NCBI RefSeq assembly: GCF_003858645.1
Contig: NZ_RQJP01000005.1
Location: 744,001 to 808,000 of the forward strand
Direction of reading: 5' to 3'
Source: Larkinella knui
GTDB lineage: Bacteria > Bacteroidota > Bacteroidia > Cytophagales > Spirosomataceae
Length of the DNA: 64,000 bases
The notes beneath the pieces are model-generated. The model saw only the letters and a list, made by a program, of their open reading frames with translations, was not told where the DNA came from and did no database searches. Below, in pieces: positions 1 through 7,698 of this stretch. Position numbers and translations under genes: made by a program. Every line of letters begins with the position of its first letter. Position 1 is the first letter of the stretch.

Positions 1-2
1 CC

Positions 3-575
3 CACGCCAGTTTCGTAAAAGCACTGGGCGGTTCGGCGTTTCAGATGACCAACAGCCTGCGGAAAAACGGCGAGGTACCCACCACCGAAGAATTGAAGAA
101 ACTGGCGAGCGTGATGAACGAAATCGGCAGGCAAACCGCCGATATGGGCGTTCAGGCGACGTATCACAACCACATGAAACAATGGGGCGAAACGCCCGAA
201 GAGGTGGATATTCTGGTTCATGAAATGAATCCGAAATACGTCAAACTGCTGCTGGATATTGCGCATTACAAGCAGGGCGGGGGCGACCCGGCCAAAGCCG
301 TGGTGCAATACAAGGACGTGTTGCATACGCTTCACCTGAAAGACACCAAAAGCCCACTGCCCGAAAAACCGGACGATCCAAAAGCGTATAAATTCGTTGA
401 ACTCGGGCAGGGCAATGTGGATGTTCCGGCGGTATTTGCGGCTTTGGATAAAATCAAGTTCAAAGGCTGGGGTGTGGTCGAACTCGACGGTGTTCCGGAC
501 CCGAACAAAACCCCTTTGCAGTGCGCTCAAATCAACAAAGAGTACATCACCAAAACACTCAATTTCCCACTTTAA
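3..575 (+). CDS. Sugar phosphate isomerase/epimerase, xylose-isomerase-like TIM barrel (5' end outside the window)
   Basis: The reading frame is open from base 3, so only about the last 190 residues are present and the true start lies upstream of the window. The visible part has the C-terminal half of an AP-endonuclease-2/xylose-isomerase-like TIM barrel: the metal-site-type segment ATYHNHMKQWGE, then LLLDIAHYKQGGGDP, then LHLKDTK and finally ELGQGNVD and GWGVVELDG. These are the usual conserved His/Asp/Glu strand ends of the family, which isomerises or epimerises sugars, inositols or keto-sugars with a divalent metal. It is followed at once by an inverted repeat and by a DUF1080 gene, and then by a Gfo/Idh/MocA oxidoreductase. 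That fits a keto-glycoside or keto-sugar pathway. The exact substrate cannot be read from the sequence. Confidence 0.85.
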   Translation, partial: HASFVKALGGSAFQMTNSLRKNGEVPTTEELKKLASVMNEIGRQTADMGVQATYHNHMKQWGETPEEVDILVHEMNPKYVKLLLDIAHYKQGGGDPAKAVVQYKDVLHTLHLKDTKSPLPEKPDDPKAYKFVELGQGNVDVPAVFAALDKIKFKGWGVVELDGVPDPNKTPLQCAQINKEYITKTLNFPL

Positions 576-581
576 CCCTGA

Positions 582-663
582 TAAACTCTGATTTTCTCTG
601 GTCAACCCTGTGTAATAATTATTTAACTGTTACACAGGGTTGACCAGAGAAAATCAGAGTTTA
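582..663. repeat. 34-bp perfect inverted repeat between the isomerase and DUF1080 genes
   Basis: Arms 582-615 and 630-663 are exact reverse complements over 34 bp, with a 14-nt AT-rich loop. Within the arm, CTG recurs every 10 nt (578, 588, 598, 608), so the arm is itself a quasi-tandem repeat. There is no U tract after the hairpin. It would form a very stable hairpin that could end transcription from either side, but the right arm runs to within 16 nt of the DUF1080 start codon, so it would also sit in that mRNA's leader. It belongs to the set of similar intergenic palindromes in this window. Confidence 0.9.
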
Positions 664-678
664 GCGGAGAAGAAAATT

Positions 679-1422
679 ATGAAAGCATTATTTATTTCGG
701 CAGTACTATTCATGGGCTTGATTGCCGCTGAGAAACCGCAGGCACCCAATACGTTGACGGCCAAGGAGAAAAAAGAAGGCTGGCAATTGCTTTTCGACGG
801 CAAAACCACCAAAGGCTGGCGGGGAGCTTACAAGGACAAGTTTCCGGAGAAAGGCTGGCTGATCGAAGACGGTTTGCTGACCATTTCGAAAACCGACGGG
901 TCGGAATCGACGCATTATGGCGACATTGTGACCGAAGGCGAATACAAGGACTTCGACCTGATGTTCGACTTCAAACTGACCGAAGGCGCCAACAGCGGAT
1001 TGAAATACTTTGTAGTTGAGGAAAATCCCAAACCGTCCGGATCGGCTTACGGGCTGGAATTTCAGGTGCTGGACGATGACAAACATCCGGATGCCAAACT
1101 GGGTCGCAATGGAAACCGGACGGTTGGTTCACTCTATGATCTGATTCCGGCCAAAGACAAGAAAGTCAATCCGATTGGCGAGTGGAATACCGGCCGGGTG
1201 GTTTCGAAAGGCAGTCACGTTGAACACTGGCTGAACGGCAAGAAAGTGCTTGAATACGAGCGGGGAAGCGAAGATTTCCGGAACCTGGTGGCTCAGAGCA
1301 AGTACAAAGCCGCTTCGTATAATGCCCACGGTCGTTTCGGCGAAGCACCCAAAGGCCACATTCTGTTGCAGGATCACGGCGACAAGGTTTCTTTCCGGAA
1401 CATGAAAATTAAAACCTTGTAG
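679..1422 (+). CDS. DUF1080 protein, 3-keto-disaccharide hydrolase family, secreted
   Basis: 247 residues when started at the ATG at 679. An in-frame upstream start at 640 would place 13 residues inside the inverted repeat and in front of the signal peptide, so 679 is preferred. Residues 1-17 form a type I signal peptide (MKALFISAVLFMGLIAA). The rest is one DUF1080 (PF06439) concanavalin-like domain, seen in GWQLLFDGKTTKGWRG, DFDLMFDFKLTEGANSGLKYF, YGLEFQVLDD and HVEHWLNGKKVLEYERGS. Members of this family cleave glycosides whose sugar has been oxidised at C3. The neighbouring Gfo/Idh/MocA oxidoreductase is the expected partner that makes the 3-keto group. The domain is full length, and no residue is visibly missing. 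Confidence 0.9.
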   Translation: MKALFISAVLFMGLIAAEKPQAPNTLTAKEKKEGWQLLFDGKTTKGWRGAYKDKFPEKGWLIEDGLLTISKTDGSESTHYGDIVTEGEYKDFDLMFDFKLTEGANSGLKYFVVEENPKPSGSAYGLEFQVLDDDKHPDAKLGRNGNRTVGSLYDLIPAKDKKVNPIGEWNTGRVVSKGSHVEHWLNGKKVLEYERGSEDFRNLVAQSKYKAASYNAHGRFGEAPKGHILLQDHGDKVSFRNMKIKTL

Positions 1423-1428
1423 GGTTTA

Positions 1429-1509
1429 CGGTATTCGGTTTACAGTTTTCGGTGGCTGACGCATACTGTAAAAACGCGGTAGCCACCGAAAACCGTAAAC
1501 CGAATACCG
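1429..1509. repeat. 29-bp inverted repeat (one mismatch) after the DUF1080 gene
   Basis: Arms 1429-1457 and 1481-1509 pair over 29 bp with a single mismatch and a 23-nt loop. The arm is made of a 7-nt quasi-repeat beginning CGGT/CAGT. It starts 6 nt after the stop codon of the DUF1080 gene and probably ends that transcript. The sequence differs from the repeat at 582-663 although the design is the same. From 1510 to 1601 I see only an AT-rich leader of the next gene. Confidence 0.85.
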
Positions 1510-1601
1510 ATATCAGTAGACTTTTACTAAATAAGTCTTTCATTCATAGTCTTTTGGAAGCATTCAGACGTATTGTAGTTAACATTTAAACGACCAGCCG
1601 C

Positions 1602-2951
1602 ATGGAAAATCGTCGCGACTTTATAAAGAAATCTGCTTTGGCGGGGCTCGGAATGAGCTTCTCAGCCGCCAGTTATGCCCGCATCCTCGGCTCCGCCGAT
1701 CGCGTTCGGGTTGGAATTGTTGGGTTCTCGGACCGGTTTCGGGGTGCTCTCGCCCCCAGTTTTGCCTCCCATTCCAAAGAACTCAATTTTGAGTTTGTGG
1801 CCGTATCCGATATCTGGAGCCGTCGGCGGGATGAAGCGGAAGCTTTTTTGAAACAGAAAGGCTTTATCGGCGGAGACAACTTTATTAAATGCCGCAACAA
1901 TGACGAACTCTACGACCGCAAGGACGTTGACGCCGTGATTATCAGCACCGCCGATTTTCAGCACGCTTTGCATTGTGCCGAAGCGGTTGACGCCGGACGC
2001 GATGTGTACGTGGAAAAACCGTTTGCCGAATCGCTGGAAGATGCCCGCAAGGCCCTGAAAGCCGTGGAAAGAAGCAAAAAGATTGTGCAGGTTGGCTCAC
2101 AACGCCGGAGCACACCCAACTACTGGGCTGCCAATGAGTACATTAAATCCGGTAAATTCGGGGATATTACGATGGTCGAAATGACCTGGAATGTCAACCA
2201 GCCGGGGCGGTGGCGCCGTCCGAAACTCGTTGCTGAAATCCGGAAAGAAGATACCGACTGGAAACGGTATTTGATGAATCGCCCGGAAGTGGCCTGGGAC
2301 CCGCGTAAGTACTTGGAATTCCGTCTGTTCTATCCCTATTCATCCGGTATTCCGGGCCAATGGATGTCGCACCAGATCGATACCGTACACTGGTTCAGTG
2401 GCTATGACCATCCGCGCAGTGTGGTGGCCAATGGCGGTATTTACGTTTGGAAAGATGGCCGCATCAACCCGGATACGTTTACGGCGGTTTTCGATTACGG
2501 TCCGGACAATGACAAGACGAAAGGCTTCCAGGTAATGTATAGTTCGCGCATGACCAACGAAGCGGGCGGTACCAAAGAGTTGTATTATTCCAACGGCGGT
2601 ATGATCAACCTGGATACCAATAAAATTAGTCCCGAAGGTGGTCTTGAAGCAAAATACGCGCAGGAAATGGGCATGAAGGCCAATCTGCTCACGGAACAGA
2701 CGCTGGCAACAACGGGTGAAAAAATGACAACATCGGCCAATACCGGTGCTGATCCGATGACCTCCCGGCACATGCGCAACTGGATGGAATGTGTCCGCAG
2801 CCGGAAAGAACCGAATGCTCCCGCCAGAGCCGGCTACAACCACTCGGTGGCCAGCATCATGTCGACCATCGCCTACCAAACCGGCGAACGGGTAACCTAC
2901 GACAACACCAAACAGGAAGTGCTGGCGAGTGGCAAAGTGGTAAAAGTCTAA
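1602..2951 (+). CDS. Gfo/Idh/MocA-family oxidoreductase with Tat signal
   Basis: 449 residues. The N-terminus carries a twin-arginine signal (MENRRDFIKKSALAGLGMS, then an Ala-rich stretch), so the enzyme is exported folded with its nucleotide cofactor. The Rossmann domain starts at about residue 34 (RVRVGIVGFSDRFRG, a somewhat degenerate GxGxxG). The family motif EKPF (VYVEKPFAESLEDARKAL) supplies the usual catalytic-region Lys, followed by VQVGSQRRSTPNYWAA and the C-terminal GFO_IDH_MocA sheet domain. Tat-exported members of this family next to DUF1080 proteins oxidise sugar hydroxyls at C3 to make keto-glycosides. The direction of reaction and the substrate are inferred from family and context only. 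Confidence 0.92.
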   Translation: MENRRDFIKKSALAGLGMSFSAASYARILGSADRVRVGIVGFSDRFRGALAPSFASHSKELNFEFVAVSDIWSRRRDEAEAFLKQKGFIGGDNFIKCRNNDELYDRKDVDAVIISTADFQHALHCAEAVDAGRDVYVEKPFAESLEDARKALKAVERSKKIVQVGSQRRSTPNYWAANEYIKSGKFGDITMVEMTWNVNQPGRWRRPKLVAEIRKEDTDWKRYLMNRPEVAWDPRKYLEFRLFYPYSSGIPGQWMSHQIDTVHWFSGYDHPRSVVANGGIYVWKDGRINPDTFTAVFDYGPDNDKTKGFQVMYSSRMTNEAGGTKELYYSNGGMINLDTNKISPEGGLEAKYAQEMGMKANLLTEQTLATTGEKMTTSANTGADPMTSRHMRNWMECVRSRKEPNAPARAGYNHSVASIMSTIAYQTGERVTYDNTKQEVLASGKVVKV

Positions 2952-2959
2952 TTGATAAG

Positions 2960-3045
2960 ATAGGAACGCGGATTGGACGGATGTAACGGGTTTTAACGGA
3001 TTTATCTGTTTTAATCCGCTTGATCTGTTCAATCCGCGTTCCTAT
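2960..3045. repeat. 33-nt imperfect inverted repeat, CGGATT family, between the oxidoreductase and DUF6807 genes
   Basis: Arms 2960-2992 and 3013-3045. The outer 16 bp pair perfectly and about six mismatches lie towards the loop. The arm is a run of 9-10 nt units starting CGGATT/CGGATG/CGGG. The outer arm sequence, of the form GGAACrCGGATTGrrCGG, recurs at 15206-15229, so the two are members of one dispersed repeat family. The right arm ends 16 nt before the ATG at 3062. Confidence 0.85.
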
Positions 3046-3061
3046 AAATAGCTACCTGAAC

Positions 3062-4090
3062 ATGAAAAAACTGATCCTTTCCTTTTGCCTGCTGGCTTCC
3101 GTTGCAATGGCCCAGAAGCAAGCGGTTCAACTCACCAATAACGAAGCAAAGAAACGCGTTGATGTCACCATCGACGGTAAACCGTTTACCTCTTATATCT
3201 ATCCCGGCCCGGATGTACTGAAAAAGCCGGTGCTGTACCCGATCCGGACGGCCGGTGGAAATTTCATTACCCGGGGCTGGCCCATGGAGCCACGACCCGG
3301 TGAGCGCGTCGATCACCCGCACCACGTGGGCATGTGGCTCAATTACGGCGATGTGAATGGCCACGATTTCTGGAACAATTCCAACGACGTCAAGGGCCAC
3401 GGCGGACCGTTCGGCACCATCGTTCATACCGGAATCAAGTCGTTGAAAAGTGGCAAGGATCAGGGCGAACTGGTGGTTACGGCCGACTGGCTCGACAAAG
3501 ATGGCAAACCGATGTTGCAGGAAACAACTACGTTTGTTTTCCGGGGAACGGCTAAAGAGCGCGTCATCGACCGCACCACAACGCTGAAAGCCGTCGATAA
3601 AGACGTTACATTCAAGGATAACAAGGAAGGCATGGTGGCCATCCGCCTGGCCCGGCAGCTCGAACATCCGTCCAACAAACCGGAAGTATTTACCGACGCC
3701 AGCGGGGTAGCTACCAAAGTGTCGCAAATGGATAATACCGGCGTAACCGGAAAATACAAAAGCAGTGAGGGCGTAGAAGGTGAAAAAGTGTGGGGAACCC
3801 GAGCCAAATGGATGAACCTGACGGGCGTGATCAATGGAGAAAACGTTTCCGTAGCGATTCTGGATAACCCCAAAAATGTCGGATATCCAACCTACTGGCA
3901 CTCGCGCGGATATGGTTTATACGCAGCTAATCCGCTGGCTCCCAGTATTATGAGCGAAGGGAAAGATAAACCGATGAATTATGTGCTGCCTGCGGGCAAG
4001 TCGGTTACGTTTCGGTATGAAGTTCTGATTACATCCGGCTCCGTTTCCGACGATGCCCTTAGCCAGAAAGTAAATCAATTTGCGAATTAA
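3062..4090 (+). CDS. PmoA-like family protein (DUF6807), secreted
   Basis: 342 residues from the ATG at 3062, which opens a clear signal peptide (MKKLILSFCLLASVAMA). The upstream in-frame start at 3020 lies in the inverted repeat. The mature protein carries the hallmarks of the PF14100/DUF6807 family: RPGERVDHPHHVGMWLNYG and GHDFWNNS near residues 75-105, a central beta-rich part, and YPTYWHSRGYGLYAANPLAP near the C-terminus. The His-rich DHPHH motif is suggestive of a metal or catalytic site. The family is named after methane oxygenase subunit PmoA, but it has no established relation to methane oxidation. It is common in Bacteroidota and Planctomycetota loci for complex sugars. I infer a role in the same keto-glycoside locus. 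Its reaction is unknown. Confidence 0.85.
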   Translation: MKKLILSFCLLASVAMAQKQAVQLTNNEAKKRVDVTIDGKPFTSYIYPGPDVLKKPVLYPIRTAGGNFITRGWPMEPRPGERVDHPHHVGMWLNYGDVNGHDFWNNSNDVKGHGGPFGTIVHTGIKSLKSGKDQGELVVTADWLDKDGKPMLQETTTFVFRGTAKERVIDRTTTLKAVDKDVTFKDNKEGMVAIRLARQLEHPSNKPEVFTDASGVATKVSQMDNTGVTGKYKSSEGVEGEKVWGTRAKWMNLTGVINGENVSVAILDNPKNVGYPTYWHSRGYGLYAANPLAPSIMSEGKDKPMNYVLPAGKSVTFRYEVLITSGSVSDDALSQKVNQFAN

Positions 4091-4222
4091 TCCATCATTG
4101 GGATAACAAGGCATAGTATTTGCCTGCGAAAATCCTTTTGTGACCAAAGAGTCCTTATTAGAATACAACTGATTTTTGCGTCCATGGAAACGGTTACTCT
4201 TTGATTCATAGATACAGCTAAT

Positions 4223-4274
4223 AAGTGCTGAAAAGCACTTCATGCCATCTGAACGTTCAGATGGCTTTTTTTTT
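4223..4274 (+). terminator. Tandem hairpins and intrinsic terminator
   Basis: A 7-bp hairpin (4223-4229 with 4234-4240) is followed directly by a perfect 22-nt palindrome at 4244-4265 and then nine Ts at 4266-4274. This is a textbook Rho-independent terminator for the plus-strand transcript ending with the DUF6807 gene. Confidence 0.85.
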
Positions 4275-4318
4275 GTCATTACTTCCGTGTTAACCCAATC
4301 ACATTAAAAATCTGAAAC

Positions 4319-4744
4319 ATGGAAGCATTGCAACAACTGCTCGACTCTTATTTGAATACGTACCAGGCCCTGATGTGGCGTATGAAAGATAGCGACGTCG
4401 ACAACCGGAACCTGAGCAAAACTCTGCAATTGGCCGAAAATACGCTTCGTTTGCGCCGTCAAAAACCGGGCCTTTGGCGGGTTAGTGAAGTTCGGTTGCT
4501 GGCAGGGTATTTCGGCCTGTCCGACAGTTCGTGCATCCGTTTGGAAAGGCAGTTAGTGCCGTTTATGAGCCAGGTGTTACTGATGCCGTCTGCCAAACGG
4601 CGGCTGCTGGAACAGTTTAGCCAGTTGAACCTGCGTCGTATGTCAGCCAACAAACGGCTGGACTGGTCGGTCGAGGACCTTGAAAAATTGAAAAAAGGGT
4701 TGCAACAGGTCAGGTCCGGACGGATTCATTGCTTCCCTGTCTGA
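4319..4744 (+). CDS. Hypothetical small basic helical protein
   Basis: 141 residues, not recognised. It is Arg/Lys/Leu/Gln-rich and predicted almost wholly alpha-helical, with no signal peptide, membrane segment or Cys. The middle part (ENTLRLRRQKPGLWRVSEVR, then LLAGYFGLSDSSCIRLERQ) loosely resembles a helix-turn-helix, but I would not call one. It follows a strong terminator, so it has its own promoter in 4275-4318 or upstream. It converges on the next minus-strand orphan with only 14 nt between the stop codons. Codon use matches its neighbours, so I take it as a real lineage-restricted gene. Confidence 0.6.
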   Translation: MEALQQLLDSYLNTYQALMWRMKDSDVDNRNLSKTLQLAENTLRLRRQKPGLWRVSEVRLLAGYFGLSDSSCIRLERQLVPFMSQVLLMPSAKRRLLEQFSQLNLRRMSANKRLDWSVEDLEKLKKGLQQVRSGRIHCFPV

Positions 4745-4758
4745 TCATCGCCGGGGCA

Positions 4759-5160
4759 CTAATTCAGGTACAGGCCTGACGGGGCCTTGTACGAAAATTG
4801 ATTTTGTTTCCGGTTTACCCACGAACGGAAAACCGGGCTGGTGATGCCCATTTTGCGTACTTCATCGTCGATTTGCCGAAGCAGAAAATTCAATTGATGA
4901 ATCATCAGCCATTGCCGTTTGATGAGTTGCTTCATTTGAGTCGGCGAGCGAGTGGCCGCGGTTTCGTCCATCAATCGCCGGACTGTTGCCCTTAAGTGGT
5001 ATTGAATGACGGCTAACCGATTTGCCATAGCGTGGTCGGTGGGGTGTTTTTGCAGATAAGCAATACCGTCGGCAAGGAGTTGATTTCGACGTTGCAGATG
5101 TTGGGTCACAGTAATCCAAGCCTGATCAGCCTTGATCGACTCGTAGGATACGGTTTTCAT
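4759..5160 (-). CDS. Hypothetical small helical protein
   Basis: 133 residues from the ATG at 5160. A start six residues further up is possible but adds nothing recognisable. It is not recognised as a family. It is strongly helical, with heptad-like Leu/Ile spacing between residues 20 and 105 (QHLQRRNQLLADGIAYLQ, HQLNFLLRQIDDEVRKMG), and it ends in a polar tail. There is no export signal. It is convergent with the gene ending at 4744 and divergent from the DJ-1/PfpI gene at 5345 across an AT-rich 184-nt gap that must hold promoters for both. Confidence 0.6.
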   Translation of the reverse strand: MKTVSYESIKADQAWITVTQHLQRRNQLLADGIAYLQKHPTDHAMANRLAVIQYHLRATVRRLMDETAATRSPTQMKQLIKRQWLMIHQLNFLLRQIDDEVRKMGITSPVFRSWVNRKQNQFSYKAPSGLYLN

Positions 5161-5344
5161 AGTATAGGTAATTTGCAAGTTTACGGTACGGTTGATCCAA
5201 AAATAGTAAAATAATCCAAATAATATAGCGGTGATTGGTGATTTGTAAAGAATTTTAGTTGGTGGTATTTTACAGAAAATCGCTGGATTTCTTTTCGGCG
5301 ATTTTGTGGATATTTGTCAACTAATCGACTTCATGCACTTGGTT

Positions 5345-6037
5345 ATGAATCCTTCCATTCGGGCGCTCATCGTTTGTACCAATCATACCGCTTTCAAAAC
5401 CAAACCGGAGAAAACGGGGCTGTGGTTAAGTGAGATCACGCATTTTTATGATGAATTATCAGACAAAGAAATACCGTTCGATGTGGTCAGTCCAAACGGA
5501 GGAAATGTACCGATTGACGAGCGCAGTCTGCAGCGGAAGGATAATACCAACGAGAAATGGTACAACAATCCGGCGTTTAGAACGAAGCTGGAGAATTCAC
5601 TCAAGCCGGACGATATTGTCCCGGCTACTTACCAGCTGATTTACTTTACGGGCGGCCATGGCACCCTGTGGGATTTTCCGAATAATGAGCGGCTTCAGCA
5701 GATCACCCGGCAGATTTACGAAAGCGGAGGAATGGTGGCGGCCGTTTGCCACGGTGTTAGTGCCTTACTGAACGTGCGGTTGTCGGATGGAAGTTTGCTA
5801 ATTGAAAACCGCCAGATTACGGGTTTCGCCACAATCGAGGAAAAGCTGTTACGGCTAACCGATGAAATACCGTTTCTGCTCGAAGACGAGCTTCGGAAAA
5901 AAAAAGCGCTTTATCGGAAAAGTTTAATTCCATTTTTGCCTTTCATTGAAGTTGACGAACGGTTGGTAACCGGTCAGAATCCGCTGTCTGCGCGCAAAGT
6001 TGGCAAGAAGGTAATGGAAGAAATGTTTGAGAAATGA
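5345..6037 (+). CDS. DJ-1/PfpI-family (type 1 glutamine amidotransferase-like) protein
   Basis: 230 residues from the ATG at 5345. An ATG at 5333 and a GTG at 5306 are in frame, but the extra residues lack similarity to the beta-1 strand that starts at RALIVCTNHTAF. The nucleophile elbow is MVAAVCHGVSALL (Cys in C-H-G), with an upstream IYFTGGHGTLWDFP loop and an FDVVSPNGGNVPID segment as in Hsp31/YraA-type members. These proteins act as chaperones, deglycases or glyoxalase-III-like enzymes on damaged substrates. Which of these applies cannot be decided here. It is cytoplasmic and stands alone, ending 15 nt from the convergent PHP gene. Confidence 0.85.
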   Translation: MNPSIRALIVCTNHTAFKTKPEKTGLWLSEITHFYDELSDKEIPFDVVSPNGGNVPIDERSLQRKDNTNEKWYNNPAFRTKLENSLKPDDIVPATYQLIYFTGGHGTLWDFPNNERLQQITRQIYESGGMVAAVCHGVSALLNVRLSDGSLLIENRQITGFATIEEKLLRLTDEIPFLLEDELRKKKALYRKSLIPFLPFIEVDERLVTGQNPLSARKVGKKVMEEMFEK

Positions 6038-6052
6038 ACGCGAATAAGGCGT

Positions 6053-6823
6053 TTATAGCAACGTATTATTTAACAAGCCGCTTTCAATTACCTTTTGATA
6101 ATAAGGAAGTTTACGGGCCTGCTTGATGGCTGGTAGCTGAGTTTCGTGGTAAATGTCGGTTCCGACGAAGGAAACAAGCCGTTGGTCGATCATCCATTCC
6201 GCCAGGCTACGGGCCTCGCGCGATGGCTGACCCGATAGGGAAAGGAGATTTAGCTGGAACTTAACGCCTTGATAATGAAGCTCCCGAAGTGATTCCGGAT
6301 TTTTCTGGAGGTAAATATACTGCTCGGGGTGCGCCATTACCGGTACCAAGTTACGCTGCTGAAGTGCCGTGATGACCTTGTCCAGCTCATAGGGACGTTT
6401 GACCAGGCTGGTATCAAAAAGCATATACCGTTGGGTGGTGCCCTGGCCGAATGTTAACAATTCCGATTTGGAATACAGAATTCGCAGCAAATTGATATCG
6501 ACAAAATACTCGGCTGCCACTTCTACTTCAATGTTAATCTTCAATTTTTGCAATTCGTACTTGAGCAAAGAGGCCGCTGCAAAGATGCTGTCGGTGGTGT
6601 TTTGATAAAACCCATCCATGATGTGAAGGGTTGTAATTACCTTCCGAAAGCCCAGTGCCGCAAGCTCGCGAAGCAGACTGATGCTGTGTTCCACCGAATC
6701 GGTTCCGTCCTGATTACCCGGTAACAATTGGGCGTGAACATCGACACAGAGTCCGGTGTTTACAGCCGACGATTCTGGCTGGGGAGTTCTTGTACGGGCA
6801 CGAGTCAGAAAACCGAACGCCAT
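6053..6823 (-). CDS. CpsB/YwqE-like PHP-domain tyrosine phosphatase, probably inactive
   Basis: 256 residues from the ATG at 6823. The longer reading frame from 6898 adds 25 residues that lack family similarity, whereas MAFGFL matches the usual N-terminus. The fold motifs of the CpsB/CapC family are present: DVHAQLLPGNQDG (28-40), TTLHIMDGF, AAEYFVD with Glu105, MAHPEQY with His165 and GTDIYH with Asp223. Two metal ligands normally conserved in the PHP site are changed: the second His of HxH is Gln32, and the His of the DxH motif is Tyr225. Active relatives remove phosphate from tyrosine kinases that control capsule export. This copy may bind phosphotyrosine or polysaccharide machinery without catalysis. 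It lies upstream of nothing in its own strand, but close to rfbC, another surface-sugar gene. Confidence 0.8.
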   Translation of the reverse strand: MAFGFLTRARTRTPQPESSAVNTGLCVDVHAQLLPGNQDGTDSVEHSISLLRELAALGFRKVITTLHIMDGFYQNTTDSIFAAASLLKYELQKLKINIEVEVAAEYFVDINLLRILYSKSELLTFGQGTTQRYMLFDTSLVKRPYELDKVITALQQRNLVPVMAHPEQYIYLQKNPESLRELHYQGVKFQLNLLSLSGQPSREARSLAEWMIDQRLVSFVGTDIYHETQLPAIKQARKLPYYQKVIESGLLNNTLL

Positions 6824-6968
6824 TGTGGAATGGATTACGAGTATGGTAAGAGGGCCGGCTACGCTGTAAAAGTTTGGCACGGCGTCCTCAATCTCCATCT
6901 TTAAATGACATGAATCGTGCCAAAACTAACTTTATGGGTAGTGCTGGTTTATTAAACGGATACAAAAA

Positions 6969-6988
6969 AACCGCTCCTGGCAGCGGTT
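6969..6988 (-). terminator. Intrinsic terminator after rfbC
   Basis: A 7-bp GC-rich stem (6969-6975 with 6982-6988, 6-nt loop) is followed on the minus strand by a U tract (As at 6964-6970 on the plus strand). It is placed 28 nt after the rfbC stop codon. Confidence 0.8.
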
Positions 6989-7015
6989 CTATAATTACGG
7001 GATGATAAGTATACT

Positions 7016-7561
7016 TTAAGTTACCGATTGCGGATATAAATCACGAAAACTGGCTAATTGCTGGTCTTTATCAGACACGATCGGATTGCTGATACCCCAG
7101 TCGATATTCAGATCAGGATCATTCCAGATGATACCCGACTCGCAGGCTTTGTTGTAGACATTGGTGCATTTGTAACTAAAAATGCTATCTTCCAGTGCTA
7201 CAAAACCGTGGGCGAAGCCCTCCGGGATGTAAGCCATGTTACTAATTTCCGAATCGAGGATAAAGGCTTCGTATTTCCCGAAGGTTGGCGAGTCTTCGCG
7301 CAGATCCACGGCAATATCCATCACCTTGCCTGTAATGACCCGAACTAACTTCCCCTGCGCAAACGGTTCCTTCTGAAAATGCAAACCCCGCAAAACGCCC
7401 TTCGTTGAAAAGGATTGGTTATCCTGCACAAACTGAGCGGGCAATCCCAATGCGTTAAAAACCGGTTGATTATACGTCTCCAGAAAACTACCACGGGAGT
7501 CTTTAAATGTCTGAGGGCGTAGTTCGATCAACCCTTCAATCGACGTTTTGATGACTTGCAT
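7016..7561 (-). CDS. rfbC: dTDP-4-dehydrorhamnose 3,5-epimerase
   Basis: 181 residues, the normal length of a single-cupin RmlC. Key motifs are present: FKDSRGSFLETYN, QDNQSFSTKGVLRGLHFQ with the catalytic His, GKVMDIAVDLREDSPTFGKY, and YIPEGFAHGFVAL. It epimerises dTDP-4-keto-6-deoxyglucose at C3 and C5 on the way to dTDP-L-rhamnose for surface polysaccharide. No other rml gene is adjacent. The gene is divergent from pyrF across a 137-nt gap and ends at its own terminator, so it is transcribed alone. Confidence 0.96.
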   Translation of the reverse strand: MQVIKTSIEGLIELRPQTFKDSRGSFLETYNQPVFNALGLPAQFVQDNQSFSTKGVLRGLHFQKEPFAQGKLVRVITGKVMDIAVDLREDSPTFGKYEAFILDSEISNMAYIPEGFAHGFVALEDSIFSYKCTNVYNKACESGIIWNDPDLNIDWGISNPIVSDKDQQLASFRDLYPQSVT

Positions 7562-7637
7562 GAAATACTAATTGAGCCTAAATAACCGGTTTGTCCGGCA
7601 TCAGTGGACAAATTTAGGAAACTCTCTCTACTTCCAG

Positions 7638-7645
7638 TAATTTTG
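7638..7645 (+). promoter_or_regulatory. Possible -7 element for pyrF
   Basis: TAATTTTG matches the Bacteroidota -7 consensus TAnnTTTG and lies 53 nt before the pyrF ATG. No good TTG -33 box is present at the expected spacing, so this is tentative. Confidence 0.3.
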
Positions 7646-7698
7646 AGCCTCACCTTTTTGCAGAATCCCAACTATTAACTTCCGTATTCGACCAATCT

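Noticed and set aside
582-663. Possible transposon terminal repeats or an IS remnant
   Set aside because: No transposase, no target-site duplication, and the arms are adjacent with a loop of only 14 nt.
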